DNA of 64,000 nucleotides from Flavobacterium pisciphilum (GTDB lineage: Bacteria > Bacteroidota > Bacteroidia > Flavobacteriales > Flavobacteriaceae): NCBI RefSeq assembly GCF_020905345.1, contig NZ_JAJJMO010000001.1, forward strand, positions 2,418,001 through 2,482,000, given 5' to 3'. The notes beneath the pieces were generated by a model. That model had not been told where the DNA came from. It saw only the letters and a program-made list of their open reading frames with translations, and did not search any database. Positions 7,772 to 17,194 of the stretch are shown in pieces. The position numbers were made by a program, and so were the translations under genes. Positions within the stretch are counted from its first letter, which is position 1; the number at the start of each line of letters is the position of its first letter.

Positions 7772-9529
7772 ATGAGTAAGTTTCCTTCGTTACAAAATAT
7801 AGCACAAACAATACTAAAAACCATAACTAGATTCCCTCTAGAAACCATAACGTCTATTTTTGGGACTGTCATTGCCATCATACATTCTGAAGAAGATTAT
7901 AATTCGAGAGTTTTCTACGAAAAAATCCTAATGTGCTCTTCTTTGTGCTTAGTATTATTTTTATCTATTAGTTTGTATTTTCTAGCATCTCAAAAAAAGA
8001 ATTGGATTCGGTATCTAACGAGCCTATTATTAGGAGGGTTAGTAACAGGTTTTGTATTTAATTTTTCTCAATCACTAACTGATGTTGAAATCTTACAATT
8101 TTTAGTACTCAATATCGCTTTGCACTTATTAGTTTCTTTTGCTGGTTTTATTCCAAAGACATACGATCAAGGTGAATTTTGGGAATTCAATAAACAGCTT
8201 TTCTTGCGTATTCTTACAGCCGGTCTTTACAGCATAGTGCTTTATACTGGTTTATCATTGGCAATCTTAGCAGTAGATAATTTATTTAATGTAGAATTTA
8301 ATCGAAACATCTATTTATACTTATTTTTTGTTATTGCTGGTATTTTTAATACTCTTTTCTTCTTGGCTGGCGTTCCTGAAACAAACAGTAAAGAAGTTCC
8401 TCTCACACTAAATTATCCAAAAGGGCTTAAGACTTTTACCCAATTTATTTTATTGCCTTTAATAAGTTTGTATCTGGTTATTTTGATTTGCTATGAAGCT
8501 AAAATTCTGGTGACTCTTTCACTTCCTGTGGGCTGGGTTTCTTATCTCGTTTTGGTATTTGCTCTTTTTGGCATTCTCTCTTTTTTATTGGTATTACCTA
8601 TTGCAAAAGAAACAGAAAATCTTTGGATCCGAACTTTTAATCGTTGGTTTTACTATTTGTTAATTCCCTTATTAGGATTATTATTTTGGGCCATTTTATA
8701 CCGAATCAATCTTTATGGTTTTACACACGATCGTTACTACGTACTATTATTGGCTATCTTGTTAAGTGTTATTGTAGGCTATTTTTTAATTCAAAAAAAT
8801 CCCAAGATAAAATTCATTCCTATTAGTATGTGTTTGGCTGCATTATTCTCTTTAGTGGGACCACAAAGTGCTAGTACCATTTCTAAAAACAGCCAACTAT
8901 CAAGATTTGAATTATATGTAGAAAAATCCAAAAAACAAAAACTAACTTTCGAAGAAGAAAAAGACCTCAGCAGCATTGTCGATTTTATAAAAGATAATTA
9001 CAGTGTCAAAGCGTTTTTGCCTTTTATGGGTAACAAACTTAATATTAATATTAAAACGCAGAAAAACATAAGTTCACTCTTCATTATGGAAGCTTTAGGT
9101 TTACAATATCGTTACAAATATGATACTAAGCCTGACACTAAAGATGATTTTTACTATAATCACAACACAAAAAACATACAGAATATTAACGGATATGACA
9201 TCACTTTTGACTTCTACAAGGGACTTGATTTGGATTGTAATGAGTGTATCAAAATAAACAATAACAGTTATTCTATCTCCTCTATTCAAAAAAATTACGG
9301 TATTGATTTGAAAATAAATCAGGATATTATTCCGCTAAGATTATCGGATTTCATAGACACCAATTATCTTCGTTTCAAAAACAGAGACAGCAATGACATC
9401 AGCCAGAAAATTGAGTCACCAAAATATTCAATACTTATAAATTACCTTAGTGCAAACGGTAGTAAAGAAGAGAAAAAACTAACTTTAGATAATTATCAAA
9501 TTAGGATAACTATAAAAATTAAAAACTAA
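7772..9529 (+). CDS. DUF4153 family membrane protein
   Basis: A 585-residue protein. The first two thirds (about 20-370) hold some ten to twelve hydrophobic segments, for example LCLVLFLSISLYFLA and FNTLFFLAGVP. The last 200 residues are hydrophilic and rich in Lys and Asn, ending LDNYQIRITIKIKN. The order of membrane segments and the N-terminus PLETITSIFGTVIAII fit the DUF4153 family of unknown function. The soluble tail is probably a folded domain on one face of the inner membrane. It stands alone between divergent and convergent neighbours and ends in its own terminator. No enzymatic motif is visible. Confidence 0.75.
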   Translation: MSKFPSLQNIAQTILKTITRFPLETITSIFGTVIAIIHSEEDYNSRVFYEKILMCSSLCLVLFLSISLYFLASQKKNWIRYLTSLLLGGLVTGFVFNFSQSLTDVEILQFLVLNIALHLLVSFAGFIPKTYDQGEFWEFNKQLFLRILTAGLYSIVLYTGLSLAILAVDNLFNVEFNRNIYLYLFFVIAGIFNTLFFLAGVPETNSKEVPLTLNYPKGLKTFTQFILLPLISLYLVILICYEAKILVTLSLPVGWVSYLVLVFALFGILSFLLVLPIAKETENLWIRTFNRWFYYLLIPLLGLLFWAILYRINLYGFTHDRYYVLLLAILLSVIVGYFLIQKNPKIKFIPISMCLAALFSLVGPQSASTISKNSQLSRFELYVEKSKKQKLTFEEEKDLSSIVDFIKDNYSVKAFLPFMGNKLNINIKTQKNISSLFIMEALGLQYRYKYDTKPDTKDDFYYNHNTKNIQNINGYDITFDFYKGLDLDCNECIKINNNSYSISSIQKNYGIDLKINQDIIPLRLSDFIDTNYLRFKNRDSNDISQKIESPKYSILINYLSANGSKEEKKLTLDNYQIRITIKIKN

Positions 9530-9532
9530 AAA

Positions 9533-9563
9533 AAAGCCTTTGAAGATTATCTTCAAAGGCTTT
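9533..9563. terminator. Bidirectional terminator
   Basis: AAAGCCTTTGAAGA and its inverted copy, flanked by A and T runs, lie between the DUF4153 gene (plus) and the duplicated secreted-protein gene (minus). Confidence 0.88.
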
Positions 9564-9569
9564 CTTAAT

Positions 9570-11789
9570 TTAATAGGTTCCGTTTTGCATTTTAACTAAC
9601 GTTTCCTTCATATCTTGCTTAGTATCTTGCTCAACATTCTCAAAGAGCGATATAGCTAGCTGTTGCGTCTTAATTGCTTTTTCTTTTTGTCCGTCTTTAT
9701 AATACAGTTGTGCTAATGTATCAAGATAATACGGATCATTCTTTTTAACGACTAAACTATATTCTGACCACTTAATTGCTTTCTTTATAAATTCAGCATC
9801 GTTTGAATGCAATACTGTGTACCAAGCTACATCATTACAAAGATTGCTATGGTATTCTTTAAATTCTCTCCAATCATAATAAGATGCTGAAATATCAATA
9901 GTATTAAACACTTCATCCAATCTTTCAATCGCATTTTCTCCTGCTTTTAAATAAGTATTGAAATAAGTATCAAATTCTTTTAAATAGGTATTATCTGGAT
10001 CTCCATTTGCTGCATTTGCTGCCAAATAATAAAAATAACTTCTATATGATTCAAAATTACCTTTTCCAATAGAAGCTATTTTTTTAAATGTTTCCAATAC
10101 TTTTTTCTCATCTGATTTTTCTACAATATTGCCATCAACATACAAAATTGTACTATTCTGCAAAGCATTTGAAATTTCACTACTTATATCCCCTATAGCA
10201 ACACGAGTACTATCTTGCGCATTATATTGTACTCGTTGTGCATCGATTGTATCATAATGTTTCATCAAATAATCTATTGATTTAAAATCAATAGCATTTA
10301 AAACTTTATCCTTCTCAAAAACCAGTTTACTAAATCCTGGGTTTTTTATTCCTGTCAAAATCGATTCGACTAGCATCATGTTTGGTTTTGCATCTTTTTC
10401 ATGTGTCTTAACAATCTTTTCCCAAACTAACTGAACTTGTTTTTCATTTAAAACGGGCTTAGCAATTACAAAAGCATTTTCACTAGTATCTTCATAATAA
10501 TATTCATATCCTGAGGCACTAGCTAATACTGAGACATCATGAAATGCTTTTATCAACTCAGCATCACTAGCTTTTTTATTAGTGACCACTCGCTCAAATT
10601 TTTTCAAAGCACTAGCTTTTTTAAGCCTATTATTGAGATCATCATAATAAGAAAACTGATATTGTTTATCGTTTAAATTTGATTTTGCAGTAGCCAAAAC
10701 TGTACCGTCTTCATCCAATATAATTATACTTGGCGAATTAGAAATTTTATTTTTTTTCAACCAATCTTTATCTTTTTCGGTTGCTAAATAATAATTGTAC
10801 ACATCAAATTTAGAATCATACCCTTCATAAAAATTATACGCTATGATCTCTTCTTGGCTTTTTATAAATGCATCAAAATCACTCTTTGCCTCTTTATTAT
10901 TGCTATCATAATATACAATCAAAAACTTATTGCCTTTAGCCTTCGTCGCTTTTATAGCTTCTGCTAAAGAACTTTCTACTTTGAGTTTAAAATCTATTTT
11001 AGGAGTAATGTCAGAGGGAGCAACAGCACTATCTGCTGCTTCAACCCAATTCTCAGTGATACTTGCTTCTTTTCCTGGATATGTCCAATTAGCAATTTTT
11101 TTGTTCTCTAAAGGAAGTACTTTTTCTTTTACTGACTGGTTACTAATTATTTTTTCGTTTTGAAATGTCAACGGATTTTTACCCGATAATTCAAAAACGA
11201 CCAATTCCTTTTTATTTTTATCAAAAAAACCTTTTAGTTCTGGATTTTCTGAATAAGGTTGGTACTTAATTATTACTTCTGTTGCTTTGGCTGGTATTTC
11301 GTATTTTACCACTTTACTTGGCTCACTGCTATCATATCCTTCATAAACAAGATATAAAAATTGTGTGTGGTCAATCTCAAAATCCAAAGCCAAATCTCCA
11401 TCATCTACAAACTCTACATCTGACAATTTTTGATAGTGAATCGAGCCTGTACCGTTTTGTGTACCAATATAAAAACTATAATATAATGTTTCTTCAAACT
11501 TTACTTTAAGTTTTCCAGTATTCACAGGTCCATCGTATGTATAATTAACATCAAAAACAGTCCTGTTTTTTTCTTTCCCTTTTAACAATAAAGAATCTTG
11601 TTTTACTTCATAATCTCCTTCCCAAAATACGAGTTCATATTTATTGTTTTCCAATAAATTTAATTTTATTCTTAATCCTTGATTATCATCTTTAGACAAA
11701 TAAGAACCTTTCTCGATAGTTTGGTTTTGTGCAAATGAAATCGCAGTCATGAAAAAAAGCACCAAAGTACTTGTCAAAAAATTTCGCAT
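9570..11789 (-). CDS. Secreted protein with redox-dead thioredoxin-like domain, duplicate copy A
   Basis: A 739-residue protein with a signal peptide (1-20, TAISFAQ). The N-terminal part (about 22-240) is beta-rich and unrecognised. Residues about 270-370 look like a thioredoxin fold: KGNKFLIVYYDSNNKEAKSDF where WCxxC would normally lie, then NSPSIIILDEDGTVLA with the cis-Pro at about 353. No CxxC remains. The C-terminal 100 residues are TPR-like (DVAWYTVLHSNDAEFIKKAI, YYLDTLAQLYYKDGQKEKAI). It is a close paralogue of the neighbouring 12165-14390 gene and last in a minus-strand cluster with a barrel and a GLPGLI gene. Function unknown; an envelope role beside the barrel is inference. Confidence 0.8.
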   Translation of the reverse strand: MRNFLTSTLVLFFMTAISFAQNQTIEKGSYLSKDDNQGLRIKLNLLENNKYELVFWEGDYEVKQDSLLLKGKEKNRTVFDVNYTYDGPVNTGKLKVKFEETLYYSFYIGTQNGTGSIHYQKLSDVEFVDDGDLALDFEIDHTQFLYLVYEGYDSSEPSKVVKYEIPAKATEVIIKYQPYSENPELKGFFDKNKKELVVFELSGKNPLTFQNEKIISNQSVKEKVLPLENKKIANWTYPGKEASITENWVEAADSAVAPSDITPKIDFKLKVESSLAEAIKATKAKGNKFLIVYYDSNNKEAKSDFDAFIKSQEEIIAYNFYEGYDSKFDVYNYYLATEKDKDWLKKNKISNSPSIIILDEDGTVLATAKSNLNDKQYQFSYYDDLNNRLKKASALKKFERVVTNKKASDAELIKAFHDVSVLASASGYEYYYEDTSENAFVIAKPVLNEKQVQLVWEKIVKTHEKDAKPNMMLVESILTGIKNPGFSKLVFEKDKVLNAIDFKSIDYLMKHYDTIDAQRVQYNAQDSTRVAIGDISSEISNALQNSTILYVDGNIVEKSDEKKVLETFKKIASIGKGNFESYRSYFYYLAANAANGDPDNTYLKEFDTYFNTYLKAGENAIERLDEVFNTIDISASYYDWREFKEYHSNLCNDVAWYTVLHSNDAEFIKKAIKWSEYSLVVKKNDPYYLDTLAQLYYKDGQKEKAIKTQQLAISLFENVEQDTKQDMKETLVKMQNGTY

Positions 11790-11865
11790 AATAAAATATA
11801 GTTAGTTAAGCTATACAAATATACCTTCTTATTTTTAGGACGAGAAAGATTAATACACAAAAAAC

Positions 11866-12138
11866 TACAAATTGTATTTCATTGAAAATAGTATGTATCG
11901 AGGCTGAACCGTATACTGTGAAACTCTAGTAGAAAACTGTGAGAAGCTATTATCATTTAAATGTTTTGTATTTAACAAATTGGTTGCAGCTACTTTATAT
12001 TCCCATTTTCTATCCTTTTTTTGATAAACCAAACTGACATTTAAGAAATCATATTCATTATCTATGGATTTGTTTTTATTGTAATAATGATAGAACTCAT
12101 AATCGGCTAAAAAGAAAAACTTTCTAAGAAATAGTAAT
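11866..12138 (-). pseudogene. Duplicated 3' end of the outer-membrane barrel gene
   Basis: This stretch matches 14473-14746, the last roughly 90 codons of the barrel gene, with only a few differences: the encoded ADYEFYHYYNKNKSIDNEY is identical. One base is missing near 12110 (CTAAAAAGA against CTACAAAAGA), so the frame shifts, and homology stops abruptly at 12138. A 97-codon frame (11865-12158) is open across it, but its first 16 residues are out of frame with the parent and it has no signal peptide. It is a fossil of the tandem duplication that made the two 740-residue genes, not a functional protein. Confidence 0.9.
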
Positions 12139-12164
12139 GAGCCAACTTTTTTCAGCACGTTATA

Positions 12165-14390
12165 TTAATAGGTTCCGTTTTGCATTTTGGCTAATGTTTC
12201 TAATGCTTTCTTTATAACACTACCAAACTCATTACTCTTAAAGAGCTCTACAACTCGCTGTTGCATCTTAATCGCTCTTTCTTTTTGTCCGTCTTTATAA
12301 TATAACTCCGCCAATGTATTAAGATAATCTGGATCATTCTTTTTAACAACTAAACTAAATTCCGACCACTTAATGGCTTTCTTTATAAATGTAGCATCGT
12401 TTGAATGTAGTACAGTAAACCAAGCCACATCGTTGCATAGATTGCTATAGTATTCCTTAAACTCTCCCCATTTAAAATGGGGTGTAAAAATACAAACTGT
12501 ATTATACATTGCATCTAAACTTTCAATTGCATTTTCATGAATTGCCAAATTAGTATTAAAGTAAGCATCAAATTCTTTTAAATACAGATTATCAGGATTT
12601 CCATTTACTGCTTTTTTTTTCAAAAAATAAAAATAATTTTTATACGATCCAAAATCACCTTTTCTACTAGAAATTAAATTTTTATATGCCTCAATTATTT
12701 TTTTTAGACTAGATTTTTTCTGGCCCGCAAAATAAACATACCAACCTGTACTCTTTTTCAAAGCATCTGAAATTTCGCCCCTTAAGTCACCTATAACAAC
12801 ACGATTACCACTATTAGCATTATATACCGCACGTTGTGCTTCGATTTCATCATAATGTTTTATCAAATAATCAATAGATTTAAAATCGGTATCATTCAAA
12901 ACCTTGTCTATTAAAAAAACTTGTTTATTAAATCCTCTCTCTTGTATTTCTTCCAAAATCAATTCTACCAGTATCATGTTCGGTTTTACATCTTTTTCAT
13001 GTGTCTTAATAATGTTTTCCCAAACTAACTGAACTTGCTTTTCATCTAACCCCCCTTTAGCAACTGTAATGTAATTTTCACTATCATCTATATAATAATT
13101 AAAATATTTAATTTCTGAAAGATCAGATAATAATACTAAAACATCTTTAAATGCTTTTATTAACTCCGCATCATTTGCATTTTTATTAGTGAGCACTCGC
13201 TCAAATTTTTTCAAAGCACTTGCTTTTTTAAATCTAATATTGAGATCATAAAAAAAAAACTGATATTGTTTATCGTTTAAATTTGATTTTGCAGTAGCCA
13301 AAACTGTACCGTCTTCATCCAATATAATTATACTTGGCGAATTAGAAATTTTATTTTTTTTCAACCAATTTTTATCTTTTCCGGTTGCTAAATAATAATT
13401 GTACATATCAAATTTAGAATCATACCCTTCATAAAAATTATACGCTATGATCCCTTCTTGCCTTTTTATAAATGCATCAAAATCACTCTTTGCCTCTTTA
13501 TTATTGCTATCATAATATACAAACAAAAACTTATTGCCTTTAGCCTTCGTCACTTTTATAGCTTTTGCTAAAGAACTTTCTACTTTGAGTTTAAAATCTA
13601 TTTTAGTAGTAATGTCAGAGGGAGCAACAGCACTATCTGCTGCTTCAACCCAATTCTCAGTGATACTTGCTTCTTTTCCTGGATATGTCCAATTAGTAAT
13701 TTTTTTGTTCTCTAAAGGAAGTACTTTTTCTTTTACTGACTGGTTACTAATTACTTTTTCATTTTTAAATGTAGCTATATGTTTTTCATCCAATAATCCA
13801 GAAATCAAAATCTCCTTATTCTTTTTATCAAAAAAACCTTTTAGTTCTAGATTTTCTGAATAAGGTTGGTGCTTAATTATTACTCCTGTTGCTTGGGCTG
13901 GTATTTCGTATTTTACCACTTTACTTGACTCACTGCTATCATATCCTTCATAAACAAGATATAAAAATTGTGTGTGGTCGATCTTAAAATTATAAACAGA
14001 ATTCTTATCATATATATACTCTATATCTGTCAATCTTTGATACTCAATCGAGCCTGTGCCGTTTTGTGTACCAATATACACCCCTTTATAAAGTGAAGGT
14101 GTAAAAGTTACTTTAAGTTCTCCGCTATTATCAGGTTCATCGTACGTATAATCAACATCAAAAATGAATTCATCACCTTTTAACAATAAAGAATCTTGTT
14201 TTACTTCATAATCTCCTTTCCAATATACAAGTTCATATTTATTGTTTTCCAATAAATTTAATTTTATTGCTGACTCCAAAACATCATCACCTATAAACAA
14301 ATAAGAACCTCTTTCGATAGTATCATTTTGTGCAAATGAAATCGCAGTAATAAAAAAAAGCACTAAAGTAGTTGGTAAAAAATTTCGCAT
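12165..14390 (-). CDS. Secreted protein with redox-dead thioredoxin-like domain, duplicate copy B
   Basis: A 741-residue paralogue of the 9570-11789 product: signal peptide (1-20), unrecognised beta-rich N-terminal part, thioredoxin-like block without CxxC (about 270-370) and TPR-like C-terminus ending KMQNGTY in both copies. The middle, from VISNQSVKEKVLPLENKKI to KKASALKKFERV, is nearly identical to copy A. The segments about residues 60-140 and 400-640 have diverged strongly. It lies 81 bases after the barrel gene on the same strand, and the duplicated barrel remnant follows 26 bases after its stop. As the gene next to the complete barrel, it is probably in the ancestral position. Function unknown. 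Confidence 0.8.
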   Translation of the reverse strand: MRNFLPTTLVLFFITAISFAQNDTIERGSYLFIGDDVLESAIKLNLLENNKYELVYWKGDYEVKQDSLLLKGDEFIFDVDYTYDEPDNSGELKVTFTPSLYKGVYIGTQNGTGSIEYQRLTDIEYIYDKNSVYNFKIDHTQFLYLVYEGYDSSESSKVVKYEIPAQATGVIIKHQPYSENLELKGFFDKKNKEILISGLLDEKHIATFKNEKVISNQSVKEKVLPLENKKITNWTYPGKEASITENWVEAADSAVAPSDITTKIDFKLKVESSLAKAIKVTKAKGNKFLFVYYDSNNKEAKSDFDAFIKRQEGIIAYNFYEGYDSKFDMYNYYLATGKDKNWLKKNKISNSPSIIILDEDGTVLATAKSNLNDKQYQFFFYDLNIRFKKASALKKFERVLTNKNANDAELIKAFKDVLVLLSDLSEIKYFNYYIDDSENYITVAKGGLDEKQVQLVWENIIKTHEKDVKPNMILVELILEEIQERGFNKQVFLIDKVLNDTDFKSIDYLIKHYDEIEAQRAVYNANSGNRVVIGDLRGEISDALKKSTGWYVYFAGQKKSSLKKIIEAYKNLISSRKGDFGSYKNYFYFLKKKAVNGNPDNLYLKEFDAYFNTNLAIHENAIESLDAMYNTVCIFTPHFKWGEFKEYYSNLCNDVAWFTVLHSNDATFIKKAIKWSEFSLVVKKNDPDYLNTLAELYYKDGQKERAIKMQQRVVELFKSNEFGSVIKKALETLAKMQNGTY

Positions 14391-14471
14391 AATAAATTAC
14401 AGTTAATCATTTAAAATGCACAAATATACTTACTTTTTAAAACTTAAAAAAATAAATTAACACATTTAAGA

Positions 14472-17159
14472 CTACAAATTATACTTCATTGAAAATAGTA
14501 TATATCGAGGCTGAACTGTGTACTGTGAAACTCTAGTAGAAAACTGTGAGAAGCTATCATCATTTAAATATTTTGTGTTTAACAAATTGGTTGCTGCTAC
14601 TTTATATTCCCATTTACTATCCTTTTTTTGATAAACCAAACTGACATTTAAGAAATCATATTCATTATCTATGGATTTGTTTTTATTGTAATAATGATAG
14701 AACTCATAATCGGCTACAAAAGAAAAACTTTCTAAGAAATAGTAATCCAACTTAACAAAAGGCTTATCGGTATAGTATGTAGAACCACTATATTTATTCA
14801 GTAAGAAGGTATATCCAAATTCAAGATTAGGTAGGCTCTTATAATTTGTAGCAGCTTTTACTGTATAGTTTTGACTAAAGCTTTCGGTTGTTGAAGGCAA
14901 ATCATTCTGAATATTATTAAACTTAAACCAGTTTACACTAGCACTTAACGAAGCTTTATAGTTCTTTAAAAACGACCGCCCATAACTTCCCATTCCTGAA
15001 AAGGTTTCATCGGCAAGATTAGAATTGTATGGCATCGAAGATTGATTTACACCCGTAAAATCAGAATTTGTTTTTACTGCATCAACTTTTTTAGTGTATG
15101 TTGCATTCGCAAAAATATTTTCAAAATTAAACATATTGTACTTAAAATAGCGCAAAGAATGTACTTGAGAAGTTGCATTCTCTAAAAACCTATTCCCTTG
15201 AAACAAATTACTATAATTGGATAAAACATAACCTGAAGCCAACTGATTGATATCAGTAAAATTATTAGTCAGTGAAAAATTATAGGTCAATGTTTCTGAT
15301 TTTTTTATCTGATACAAAGCATATAAATCAGGCAAAACTCTAAAGAAGTTCTGTAAATAATCTGAACTCAACTGATTATTTTTCATTGCATAAGAATGTA
15401 CGCTCACTCCTGGAGTAAAGGTAAATTTACCTGTCAAGATTTTATAATGCAACCCTAGGAATACATCATTAAAATTATATTTTACTTGATTGTTGTTTTC
15501 AACAGCATCTAAATTATTGGTTGTCCCATCATCCAGAATCTGAAAGATATGAGAATTAAAATTCTGAAATGAATAGGTATTTCCAATCGTTACATTAATA
15601 TTACTCTTTGGTGTTACCATATAATAGTAATCAAATTTAGCATCTAACTTATTTGTTTTCACAAAACGATTCTGATTTAAATCATTCCTATCCTGACCTG
15701 AAATATACCCCGACAAGTCAAATGGCTGACTTTGTAAATTAGCATTGTAAAAAGGATTTTCATCCTGATATAAATACTGTGCCTCAAAAGCAAAAATATT
15801 TTTATCATTTTTTGTATAATACAAACTCAAGTTCTGATTAATCGAGATTGGGTCTTGTTTTTTGTTTGTAAATATATCCTCAGTAGTAGTTGTATTACCA
15901 ACAATAGCCTCTCGCAACAAACTACTGTTCTCTTCTTGTTTAGACAATTTTGTTAAAATATCATAATCAAACTGAAATTTTGCATTTGGCTTGTAACTAG
16001 AACTTAATTTAAAAAGTCCTAAATTATTTTTTTGATGCGTTGACTCATCATTTTTTTGCTGATCTCCAGATTCAAGTATTGTCGTTTGCGATTTGGTTTC
16101 TAGGTCGGTCGTAGCCGAAGAAATAATTCCAAATCCACTTAAATTCCATGATTTGGTAACTGAATAGGTAAAATTTGTTGCTCCGAAATTTGTTTCTATT
16201 TCTTTTGCACGATTGTTACGTAAAAGCGAAATCCCAAGATCATTAGATGAAACATCAAAACTACTCCCTCCCTTTTGCATCATACTTCTAAACCCTCCAG
16301 TAAATTTAAAATAATCCTGAATTGTAAGAGGTAATTCGCCTACATTATTAAAATTCGTAATTACATTAATACTGTATTTAGGGCTGTAATAAAATATTTT
16401 CGGATTAATCACATATCGAGTGTCTAGCTCTCCAACTCCTATTCCAGCAGTCATATCTCCAAACCAAAAATTCTTCTTTCCTTTTTTTAATTTAATATTC
16501 ATTGCAACATTATCCTGATCATTCCCCAATCCTTTTAGTGCTCCAACTTCATTATAATTTCTTAATACCTGTACCTTATCAATAGCATCAGCAGGAATAT
16601 TCTTGACTCCTAATTTTGTATCTCCATCAAAAAAATCTTTTCCTTCTACCATTAACTTAGATACCTTTTTGCCTTCTACTTCTATTTCTCCATCGGCATT
16701 AACCTCAACTCCTGGCAGTTTCTTCAAGACATCTTCTAATTTTTTTTCAGTTCCAGATTTAAATGAATCTGCATTATAAACAATTGTATCTCCTTTAATA
16801 GATACTGGCATTTCACGTACAATCTCAACCCCTTCTAATTCTATTCCAAGATCCTCCATTATAATATTCTCAGAAATATTTTCTGTCTGAGTTGTAATTG
16901 ATACCTCTTTTGATTTCATTCCGAGATAACTAATTTTTATACTATAAGATGAATTTTGTTTTAAGCTTAACTGAAATTTACCCTTATCATTGGTAATTCC
17001 ATAGGAGTCCATTGCTTTAGTTGAATTGTTTATAGCCATAATATTAGCCATTTCTAGTGGCTGCTTTTTCCCATCCTGTATAAAACCATCGTATTTTATA
17101 CTTTGAGAAAATGCCAAAGTTGTAACCAAAAGGGTTAAAAGAAAGAATGTATTTTTCAT
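14472..17159 (-). CDS. CarboxypepD_reg outer-membrane beta-barrel protein
   Basis: An 895-residue TonB-receptor-like barrel: signal peptide (1-18, TLAFSQ), a carboxypeptidase-regulatory-like beta-sandwich at about 20-105 (YDGFIQDGKKQPLEMANIMA), and a plug-like region with GDTIVYNADSF, LEDVLKKLPGVEV and KLMVEGKDFFDGD. The barrel ends in ILFSMKYNL. It belongs to the outer-membrane beta-barrel family commonly found beside GLPGLI genes. No TonB box was identified with confidence. It lies 35 bases after the GLPGLI gene and in front of the secreted-protein gene, so the three probably form an operon. The paralogue at 29641-32289 shares the GDT..Y and KKLPG motifs. Confidence 0.88.
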   Translation of the reverse strand: MKNTFFLLTLLVTTLAFSQSIKYDGFIQDGKKQPLEMANIMAINNSTKAMDSYGITNDKGKFQLSLKQNSSYSIKISYLGMKSKEVSITTQTENISENIIMEDLGIELEGVEIVREMPVSIKGDTIVYNADSFKSGTEKKLEDVLKKLPGVEVNADGEIEVEGKKVSKLMVEGKDFFDGDTKLGVKNIPADAIDKVQVLRNYNEVGALKGLGNDQDNVAMNIKLKKGKKNFWFGDMTAGIGVGELDTRYVINPKIFYYSPKYSINVITNFNNVGELPLTIQDYFKFTGGFRSMMQKGGSSFDVSSNDLGISLLRNNRAKEIETNFGATNFTYSVTKSWNLSGFGIISSATTDLETKSQTTILESGDQQKNDESTHQKNNLGLFKLSSSYKPNAKFQFDYDILTKLSKQEENSSLLREAIVGNTTTTEDIFTNKKQDPISINQNLSLYYTKNDKNIFAFEAQYLYQDENPFYNANLQSQPFDLSGYISGQDRNDLNQNRFVKTNKLDAKFDYYYMVTPKSNINVTIGNTYSFQNFNSHIFQILDDGTTNNLDAVENNNQVKYNFNDVFLGLHYKILTGKFTFTPGVSVHSYAMKNNQLSSDYLQNFFRVLPDLYALYQIKKSETLTYNFSLTNNFTDINQLASGYVLSNYSNLFQGNRFLENATSQVHSLRYFKYNMFNFENIFANATYTKKVDAVKTNSDFTGVNQSSMPYNSNLADETFSGMGSYGRSFLKNYKASLSASVNWFKFNNIQNDLPSTTESFSQNYTVKAATNYKSLPNLEFGYTFLLNKYSGSTYYTDKPFVKLDYYFLESFSFVADYEFYHYYNKNKSIDNEYDFLNVSLVYQKKDSKWEYKVAATNLLNTKYLNDDSFSQFSTRVSQYTVQPRYILFSMKYNL

Positions 17160-17194
17160 TATTATAATAACTGATTAAAAAACAATACCATTGA

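Noticed and set aside
11865..12158. 97-residue protein between the duplicated secreted-protein genes
   Set aside because: It is the frameshifted, signal-less 3' fragment of the barrel gene, so it is annotated as a pseudogene.
13534..13863. Plus-strand ORFs repeated opposite both secreted-protein paralogues (also 10930-11163)
   Set aside because: Their similarity to each other follows from the duplicated sense strand and gives no independent evidence of coding.
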